A program made the translations under genes and the position numbers. A model generated the notes under the pieces. The model was not told the origin of the DNA and did no database searches. It saw only the letters and a program-made list of their open reading frames with translations. From positions 169,311-233,310 of the forward strand of contig NZ_LMMV01000025.1 of NCBI RefSeq assembly GCF_001422405.1: 64,000 nt of DNA. Reading direction: 5' to 3'. The DNA is from Pseudorhodoferax sp. Leaf267. Its GTDB lineage: Bacteria; Pseudomonadota; Gammaproteobacteria; Burkholderiales; Burkholderiaceae_C. Positions 35,884 through 42,041 of the stretch are shown in pieces. The first letter of the stretch is position 1; the number at the start of each line of letters is the position of its first letter.

Positions 35884-36996
35884 TCAGTTTTGGCGCCAGG
35901 GCAGGCCACGGTAGCGCCAGCCGCCCTTGCGGTTGCGGTGCGCCTCGCCGTCCGGGTCGCCCTCGAAGCCTTCCAGGATGTTGTAGGCCTCGATGCCCAG
36001 TTCCGTCGCGCGCCTGGCCGCGGCCACCGAGCGCACGCCGCTGCGGCACAGCAGCAGCACCTTGCCGCCTTCGGGCACGGCCGCGCGCAACGCACTGTCG
36101 AAGTCTTCATTCATGGCCATGCCCGGCCATTGCTTCCAGGCCACGGCCAGCGCGCCGGGCACGAAGCCCACCCACTCGCGTTCGGCATCGGTGCGCACGT
36201 CGACCAGCACGGCCTCGCCGGCCTGCCACCAGCGGTGCGCTAGCTCGGCCGTCACGTCGCCGGCATAGCCCTGCGCAGGCCGCGGCTGCGCGTCGCCGGT
36301 CGGCGCCGGCGTCTGCCCGAGGCCCGATTGCAGGTTGGCCGGCACGGCCTCGTCGATGCGCTTGGGGTGCGGCAGGTCCAGCGCCTGCATGGTGGCCACG
36401 AATTCGGCCAGGCTCTTGCCGGCGATGCGCGGGTTGCTGCGTTTTTCCTCGCCGATGGTGGAGCGCTGGCGGCCCTGGTAGTCGTGGCCGGGCCAGACGA
36501 CGGTGTCGTCCGGCAGTGCGAAGAGCACCTGCGTGATGCTGTGGTACAGCGCCTCGGCGCTGCCGGACTGGAAGTCGGTGCGGCCGCAGCCGCCGATGAG
36601 CAGCGTGTCGCCCGTGAACACCTGGCCGCGCCACAGGTAGCACATGCTGCCGGCCGTGTGCCCCGGCGTGTGCAGCACCTGCAGCGTCTCGTGGCCGAAG
36701 GCCAGCGTGTCGCCATGCGCGAGCTGCACGGCCGCCGTCGCGATGCCGCAGCCGGCCGGCGCGGCGGTCCTGGCGCCCGCGTGCTCGGCGAGCAGGCCGG
36801 CGCTCGTGATGTGGTCGGCATGGGCGTGGGTCTCGATGGTCCAGGCCAGTTGCAGGCCACGCGCCTTCAGCACGGCGAGGTCGCGCGCGAGCTGCTGGTC
36901 CACGGGGTCGATCAGCACGGCGCTGCGCGTGGCCTCGTCGACGAGCATGTAGGTGTAGGTGCTGGAAGCGGGGTCGAAAAGCTGGATGGGTTGCAT
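35884..36996 (-). CDS. Persulfide dioxygenase-rhodanese fusion (ETHE1-like)
   Basis: 370 residues in two parts. Residues about 1-235 form a metallo-beta-lactamase fold with THAHADH, HTPGHTAGS, FTGDTLLIGGCGRTDF and PGHDY, the iron-binding pattern of ETHE1 persulfide dioxygenases. Residues about 255-365 form a rhodanese domain with the active-site loop LLCRSGVRS. Such fusions oxidise glutathione persulfide to sulfite and exchange sulfane sulfur with thiosulfate. The ATG at 36996 places the fold at residue 3; the longer frame upstream has no family sequence. Confidence 0.92.
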   Translation of the reverse strand: MQPIQLFDPASSTYTYMLVDEATRSAVLIDPVDQQLARDLAVLKARGLQLAWTIETHAHADHITSAGLLAEHAGARTAAPAGCGIATAAVQLAHGDTLAFGHETLQVLHTPGHTAGSMCYLWRGQVFTGDTLLIGGCGRTDFQSGSAEALYHSITQVLFALPDDTVVWPGHDYQGRQRSTIGEEKRSNPRIAGKSLAEFVATMQALDLPHPKRIDEAVPANLQSGLGQTPAPTGDAQPRPAQGYAGDVTAELAHRWWQAGEAVLVDVRTDAEREWVGFVPGALAVAWKQWPGMAMNEDFDSALRAAVPEGGKVLLLCRSGVRSVAAARRATELGIEAYNILEGFEGDPDGEAHRNRKGGWRYRGLPWRQN

Positions 36997-37083
36997 GGTG
37001 CAGGGGCTCGCTGGAACGGGTCGCATCTCAGTGTAGTTTCGTAGTGGTTATCCCTGTCGGGGACATTCCGGTTGGCCCAAGTT

Positions 37084-37093
37084 GTCATATGAC
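37084..37093. promoter_or_regulatory. Palindromic operator candidate upstream of TRAP-1
   Basis: GTCATATGAC is a perfect 10-bp palindrome in the context TTGTCATATGACCC, 43 bp before the dctP start. It resembles the operators of FCD-type GntR regulators that control TRAP genes for organic acids. No gntR gene is in the window, so the regulator would be encoded elsewhere. Confidence 0.45.
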
Positions 37094-37136
37094 CCAACAT
37101 GCGCCGACCTTTGTTACAACCGCTGGAGACCACCTG

Positions 37137-38258
37137 ATGAGCGAGACCAAGCCCACCGCCACTTCCCGCCGCCGCAGCCTGCTCAAGGGCGCCGCGGTCG
37201 CCGCCGGCGCCATGTCGGTCCCCATGGTCAGCCACGCGCAGACCACCACGCTGCGTTTCCAGAGCACCTGGCCGGCCAAGGACATCTTCCACGAGTACGC
37301 GCAGGACCTAGCCAAGAAGATCAACGACATGGCCGGCAGCCGCTTGAAGATCGAGGTCTTGCCGGCCGGCTCGGTGGTGCCCGCGTTTCAGCTCCTCGAC
37401 GCGGTGGCCAAAGGCACGCTGGACGGCGGCCACGGCGTGGTGGCCTACTGGTACGGCAAGAACTCGGCGCTGGCGCTGTGGGGCTCCGGCCCGGGCTACG
37501 GCATGGACGCCAACATGATCCTGGCTTGGCACAACTACGGTGGCGGCAAGGCGCTCATCGAGGAGATCTACAAGAGCCTGAACCTGGACGTCACCTCGTA
37601 CCTGTACGGCCCCATGCCCACGCAGCCGCTGGGCTGGTTCAAGAAGCCCGTGTCCAAGGTCGACGACATGAAGGGCTTGAAGTTCCGCACCGTGGGCCTG
37701 GCGGTCGACGTGTTCACCGACATGGGCGCCGCCGTGAACCCGCTGCCCGGCGGCGAGATCGTGCCCGCGCTGGATCGCGGCCTGATCGACGCGGCCGAGT
37801 TCAACAATGCGTCGAGTGACCGCGTGCTGGGCTTTCCCGACGTGGCCAAGAACTGCATGCTGCAAAGCTTCCACCAGTGCGGTGAGCAGTTCGAGGTGCT
37901 GTTCAACAAGACCAAGCTCAACGCGCTGCCGCCCGAGCTCAAAGCCATCATCGACTACGGCGTACAGGCCGCCAGCGCCGACATGAGCTGGAAGGCCATC
38001 GAGCGCAACTCCAAGGACTACGAAGAGCTCAAGAAGCAGGGCATCAAGTTCTACAAGACGCCCGACGCGATCCTGCGGGCGCAGCTCGCCTCCTGGGACA
38101 AGACGGTTGCCGCCAAGTCCAAGGAGAACCCGATGTTCAAGAAGGTCATGGACTCGCAGCGCGCCTTCGCGCAGCGCGCCGGCCAGTGGCAGAACGACTA
38201 CACCGTCGATTTCAAGATGGCCTACAACCACTACTTCGCGGCGAAGAAGGGCGGCTGA
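37137..38258 (+). CDS. dctP: TRAP transporter substrate-binding protein DctP (TRAP-1)
   Basis: 373 residues, DctP family. A twin-arginine-like signal (SRRRSLLKGAAVAAGAMSVPM) ends at about residue 34 (SHAQ). LKGLKFRTVG-like sequence (DDMKGLKFRTVGLAVDVF) gives the carboxylate-binding Arg. PGGEIVPALDRGLIDAAEF is typical of the TakP-like group, which binds 2-oxo acids and related carboxylates. The ATG at 37137 has CTGGAGAC just upstream. It leads an operon with the DctQ and DctM permease genes, separated from them by a hairpin. Confidence 0.93.
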   Translation: MSETKPTATSRRRSLLKGAAVAAGAMSVPMVSHAQTTTLRFQSTWPAKDIFHEYAQDLAKKINDMAGSRLKIEVLPAGSVVPAFQLLDAVAKGTLDGGHGVVAYWYGKNSALALWGSGPGYGMDANMILAWHNYGGGKALIEEIYKSLNLDVTSYLYGPMPTQPLGWFKKPVSKVDDMKGLKFRTVGLAVDVFTDMGAAVNPLPGGEIVPALDRGLIDAAEFNNASSDRVLGFPDVAKNCMLQSFHQCGEQFEVLFNKTKLNALPPELKAIIDYGVQAASADMSWKAIERNSKDYEELKKQGIKFYKTPDAILRAQLASWDKTVAAKSKENPMFKKVMDSQRAFAQRAGQWQNDYTVDFKMAYNHYFAAKKGG

Positions 38259-38283
38259 TGCGGGCCTGAAGCCTGCTCGCTGG

Positions 38284-38309
38284 CAAGGGCGCCCGGTGCG
38301 GCGCCCTTG
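38284..38309 (+). terminator. Hairpin between dctP and dctQ
   Basis: CAAGGGCGCC (38284-38293) pairs perfectly with GGCGCCCTTG (38300-38309) across a six-base loop. The following TCGTT is not a full U-tract, so it is more likely an attenuator or mRNA-stabilising hairpin than a full terminator. Such structures let the binding protein be made in excess over the permeases. Confidence 0.55.
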
Positions 38310-38344
38310 TCGTTCCGATTCCTGCCCAAGCCTTCAAGCCGCCC

Positions 38345-38965
38345 ATGCAAAAGCTCCTGCTCGCGATCGATGCCATCTCGACCTTCATCGGAAAGACCGC
38401 GGCCTGGGCCGTCGTCGGCCTCACGCTGCTGATCAGCTGGGAGGTGTTCTCACGCTACGCCTTGAACACGCCCCATGCCTGGGTGCTGGACGCGCAGATC
38501 ATGCTGTACGGCACGCTGTTCATGCTGGCTGGCGCCTACACGCTGGCCAAGGGCGGCCATGTGCGCGGCGACGTGCTGTACGGCTTCTTCAGCCCGCGCG
38601 CGCAGGCCTGCGTGGACCTCACGCTGTACATCATCTTCTTTCTGCCCGGCGTGGTCGCCATGACCTGGGCCGGCTGGACCTATGCGCAGGAATCCATGGC
38701 GATCCGCGAGCAGACCTTCTCGGCGACACCGCTGCCGCTGTACCCGTTCAAGTTCGTGATCCCGGCGGCTGGTGCGGCGCTGCTGCTGCAGGGCCTGGCC
38801 GAGATCGCGCGCTGCGTGATCTGCCTGCAGACCGGCGCCTGGCCGCGGCGCGGTGATGACGTGCAGGAAGTGGACGTCGAGAAACTCAAGGAGATGGTGC
38901 ACGTGAAGGACAGCGACATCGAAGCCCTGGACCGCCAGATCGCCGCCAAGGAAGGTGCACGATGA
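38345..38965 (+). CDS. dctQ: TRAP transporter small permease DctQ (TRAP-1)
   Basis: 206 residues with four hydrophobic segments. SWEVFSRYALNTPHAWVLD contains the R-Y pattern after helix 1 that is typical of DctQ, and AYTLAKGGHVRGDVLY is the second conserved block. The C-terminal tail (about 40 residues, charged, including VDVEKLKEMVHVKDSDIEA) is longer than usual and probably cytoplasmic. The stop overlaps the dctM start in an ATGA, so the two permease parts are co-translated. Confidence 0.92.
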   Translation: MQKLLLAIDAISTFIGKTAAWAVVGLTLLISWEVFSRYALNTPHAWVLDAQIMLYGTLFMLAGAYTLAKGGHVRGDVLYGFFSPRAQACVDLTLYIIFFLPGVVAMTWAGWTYAQESMAIREQTFSATPLPLYPFKFVIPAAGAALLLQGLAEIARCVICLQTGAWPRRGDDVQEVDVEKLKEMVHVKDSDIEALDRQIAAKEGAR

Positions 38966-40926
38966 AGATGCGCAAGGAACTGTGGTTCGGCTTCTCCATC
39001 ATGGCCGCCGTGCTGGTGGCCATCGTCTGGATGTTGCTGGGCGTGGACAAGATCACGCACGGGCACCAGGGCCTGCTGATGCTGTCGCTGGTCGTCATCG
39101 CCATCATGCTGGGCTTTCCCACGGCGTTCACGCTGATGGGCATGGGCATGATCTTCACCTGGCTGGCCTACGACGGCGACATCACGCGCACGCTGGACCT
39201 GATGGTGCAGGCCGCCTACAAGAGCATGGCCAACGACGTGCTCATCGCGATCCCGCTGTTCGTGTTCATGGGCTACCTGGTCGAGCGCGCCAACCTGATC
39301 GAGAAGCTGTTCAAGAGCATGCACCTGGCCATGGCGCGCATCCCGGGCTCGCTGGCCGTGGCGACGCTGGTCACCTGCGCCATCTTCGCGACGGCGACCG
39401 GCATCGTCGGTGCGGTGGTCACGCTGATGGGCCTGCTGGCGCTGCCGGCCATGCTGCGCGCCGGCTACAACACGTCCATGGCCGCGGGGGCCATCACGGC
39501 AGGCGGCTGTCTGGGCATCCTGATCCCGCCCTCGGTGCTGCTGATCCTGTACGGTGCCACGGCCGGTGTGTCGGTGGTGCAGCTGTACGCGGGCGCTTTC
39601 TTCCCGGGGCTCATGCTGGCCGGGCTTTATGTGCTCTACGTGATCCTGATGGCCAAGATCAAGCCGCACTGGGCGCCGCCGCTGTCGGCCGAAGAGCGGC
39701 GCGTGGACCTGCCGCCGCGCACGCGCGCGCTGCCGGCGGAGACCGGGCACTACGCGCCCATGCGCCTGGTGAACGCGCTCAAGGGCCAGCGCAATGCCGA
39801 CGTGCCGCTGGGCCATGTGCTGCGCCAGCTCGGCATCGTGCTGCTTCCGGGCCTGCTGTTTCTGCTGCTGGCCACCAGCAGCTGGCGCGCTGCGACCACG
39901 GTGGAAGTCCAGGCGCAATACGACATCCAGGAGATCGGTGCCACGGGCAGCAACCGCGCGCCGTCCGAGGGTGGTTTGCAGGAGCCGCCCTCTGGTGGCC
40001 TGCAAGAGCCGCCGTCGGAATCGGGTGGGCTGCAGGAGCCCCCGTCCGAAGGCGTGCAGGAGCCTGCGGGCGCGCAGCCCGCCGCTACCGAGCCTGATCC
40101 TGCCGTGGCCGAGCCTGCTGCCGCTGCATCGGCCGCCGCCGTGGCCGAGGGCGACGCGCCGGCGCGACAGCCCGCGCCCACCTGGTGGTGGGTGGTGTTC
40201 GGTGTGCTGGGCGTTCTCGTCGCGCTGTTCTATGTGTTCCTGAGCTTTGCCCGTCTTGAAATCTTCAAGATGCTGCTGGCCTCGTTCTTCCCGCTGCTGG
40301 TGCTGATCCTGTCGGTGCTGGGCTCCATCGTGTTCGGCCTGACCACACCGACAGAAGCTGCGGCCATGGGCGCGCTGGGCGGCTTCCTGCTGGCGGCGGC
40401 CTACAAGCGGCTGAACATGGGCGTGCTCAAGGAGTCTGTGTACCTGACGGCCAAGACAACGGCCATGGTGTGCTGGCTCTTCGTGGGCTCGGCCATCTTC
40501 TCGGCGGCGTTCGCGCTGCTGGGCGGGCAGGAGCTGATCGAGCGCTGGGTGCTGTCCATGAACCTGTCCAAGATCGAGTTCATGGTGCTGTCGCAGGTGG
40601 TGATCTTCCTGTTGGGCTGGCCGCTGGAGTGGACCGAGATCATCGTGATCTTCATGCCCATCTTCATCCCGCTGCTGGACCACTTCGGCGTGGACCCGCT
40701 GTTCTTCGGCCTGCTGGTGGCGCTGAACCTGCAGACCGCATTCCTCTCGCCGCCGGTGGCGATGTCTGCCTTCTACCTGAAGGGGGTGGCGCCGCCGCAC
40801 GTGACGCTGAACCAGATCTTCCTGGGCATGATCCCGTTCATGGGCATCCAGATTCTGGCCATCGTCCTGCTCTACACCTGGCCGGCCATCGGCCTGTGGC
40901 TGCCGCAGCTGCTGTACGCGCGGTGA
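38962..40926 (+). CDS. dctM: TRAP transporter large permease DctM with an internal extension (TRAP-1)
   Basis: 654 residues against about 430 for an ordinary DctM. Family motifs are present: GFPTAFTLMGMGM, AVTL and GGCLGILIPPSVLLILYG in the first half, and FGLTTPTEAAAMGALGGF with LNLQTAFLSPPVAMSAFYL in the second half. The extra 200 or so residues lie between about 230 and 450. They include additional hydrophobic helices and a Pro/Glu/Ala-rich stretch with repeats. Long DctM proteins of this general kind occur in the mannitol/chloroaromatic-type TRAP group, so the gene is probably functional. It ends 50 bp before the acuI-like gene. Confidence 0.9.
   Translation: MKMRKELWFGFSIMAAVLVAIVWMLLGVDKITHGHQGLLMLSLVVIAIMLGFPTAFTLMGMGMIFTWLAYDGDITRTLDLMVQAAYKSMANDVLIAIPLFVFMGYLVERANLIEKLFKSMHLAMARIPGSLAVATLVTCAIFATATGIVGAVVTLMGLLALPAMLRAGYNTSMAAGAITAGGCLGILIPPSVLLILYGATAGVSVVQLYAGAFFPGLMLAGLYVLYVILMAKIKPHWAPPLSAEERRVDLPPRTRALPAETGHYAPMRLVNALKGQRNADVPLGHVLRQLGIVLLPGLLFLLLATSSWRAATTVEVQAQYDIQEIGATGSNRAPSEGGLQEPPSGGLQEPPSESGGLQEPPSEGVQEPAGAQPAATEPDPAVAEPAAAASAAAVAEGDAPARQPAPTWWWVVFGVLGVLVALFYVFLSFARLEIFKMLLASFFPLLVLILSVLGSIVFGLTTPTEAAAMGALGGFLLAAAYKRLNMGVLKESVYLTAKTTAMVCWLFVGSAIFSAAFALLGGQELIERWVLSMNLSKIEFMVLSQVVIFLLGWPLEWTEIIVIFMPIFIPLLDHFGVDPLFFGLLVALNLQTAFLSPPVAMSAFYLKGVAPPHVTLNQIFLGMIPFMGIQILAIVLLYTWPAIGLWLPQLLYAR
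39970..40071 (+). repeat. dctM: In-frame GGLQEPPS repeats in dctM
   Basis: Three close copies of GGLQEPPS and a fourth, shorter GVQEPAG follow one another (units start at about 39970, 39994, 40024, 40051). The units are 24-30 bp long and differ mostly at third codon positions. They form part of a loop between membrane helices. Confidence 0.8.
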
Positions 40927-40976
40927 CATCAGGGCGAGCGGCTTGCTGCAAGAATGCCCCGCAGGAGGGCATTCCC

Positions 40977-41960
40977 ATGTTCAAGGCTTTGGTGATCGAG
41001 AAGGACGCAGCCGGCTACCGTGCCGGCGTGCAGACGGTGGACGACAGCGCATTGCCTGCCGGCGATGTTCTGGTGCGCGTGGAGTGGTCCACCGTCAACT
41101 ACAAGGACGGCCTGGCCATCACCGGCAAGTCGCCCGTGTTGCGCAGCTTCCCGCTGCATGCGGGCATCGACTTCGCAGGCGTGGTCGAGGCCAGCGAAGA
41201 CCCCCGCTTCAAGCCCGGCGACCGCGTGGTGCTGAACGGCTGGGGCGTGGGCGAATCGCATTCGGGCGGCCTGGCGCAGAAGGCGCGCGTGAAGGCCGAC
41301 TGGCTGGTGCCGCTGCCCGATGGGCTGACCACGCGCCAGGCCATGGCCATCGGCACGGCTGGCTACACGGCCATGCTCAGCGTGCTGGCGCTGGAGCGCC
41401 ACGGCCTGCTGCCCGGCGCGGGCGACATCCTCGTGACCGGTGCCAACGGCGGCGTGGGCAGCGTGGCGATCACCCTGCTGGCCGGCATGGGCCACCGCGT
41501 CGTGGCGTCCACGGGCCGTATCGAAGAGGCCGAGCACCTGAAGGCGCTGGGCGCTGCCGAGGTGATCGACCGCGCCGAGCTGTCGGCCCCCGGCAAGCCC
41601 CTGGGCAAGGAGCGCTGGGCCGGCGTCGTCGATTCGGTGGGCAGCCACACGCTGGCCAATGCCTGCGCCGGCACGCGCTACGGCGGCGCGGTCACGGCCT
41701 GCGGGCTGGCCCAGGGCCTGGACTTTCCGGGCTCGGTCGCGCCCTTCATTCTGCGCGGCATCACGCTCTATGGCATCGACAGCGTGATGGCCAAGCCCTC
41801 GGTGCGCATGCCGGCCTGGGAGCGGCTCGCGCGCGACCTGGACCTGGCGAAGCTGGAGGCGCTCACGCGCGAGATCACGCTGGAGCAGGCGGTGCAGGCT
41901 GGCACCGACATCCTGGCAGGGCGTGTGCGCGGGCGGCTGGTGGTCGATGTGAACCGCTGA
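40977..41960 (+). CDS. acuI: AcuI/YhdH-type acrylyl-CoA reductase (MDR superfamily)
   Basis: 327 residues, a zinc-free medium-chain reductase of the AcuI/YhdH family. Hallmarks are WSTVNYKDGLAITGKSPV, FPLHAGIDFAGVVEAS, LNGWGVGESHSGGLAQKARV and the NADPH site VTGANGGVGSVAITLL. AcuI reduces acryloyl-CoA to propionyl-CoA in DMSP, 3-hydroxypropionate and related routes. A strong AGGAGGG lies 7 bases before the ATG at 40977. The gene follows TRAP-1 by 50 bp and may be co-transcribed, hinting that the imported acid feeds this pathway. Confidence 0.9.
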   Translation: MFKALVIEKDAAGYRAGVQTVDDSALPAGDVLVRVEWSTVNYKDGLAITGKSPVLRSFPLHAGIDFAGVVEASEDPRFKPGDRVVLNGWGVGESHSGGLAQKARVKADWLVPLPDGLTTRQAMAIGTAGYTAMLSVLALERHGLLPGAGDILVTGANGGVGSVAITLLAGMGHRVVASTGRIEEAEHLKALGAAEVIDRAELSAPGKPLGKERWAGVVDSVGSHTLANACAGTRYGGAVTACGLAQGLDFPGSVAPFILRGITLYGIDSVMAKPSVRMPAWERLARDLDLAKLEALTREITLEQAVQAGTDILAGRVRGRLVVDVNR

Positions 41961-42041
41961 GGCTGCGGCGCGGCGGCCGGCTTGCCTGCATGCGGGCATC
42001 GGTGGTGCAATGCAGCATCAGCGCACACCCGCAGCCCACCC

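Noticed and set aside
38680-40929. Minus-strand open frame of 749 codons opposite dctQ and dctM
   Set aside because: Antisense to two well-supported permease genes; dominated by His, Gln and Arg without domain motifs.
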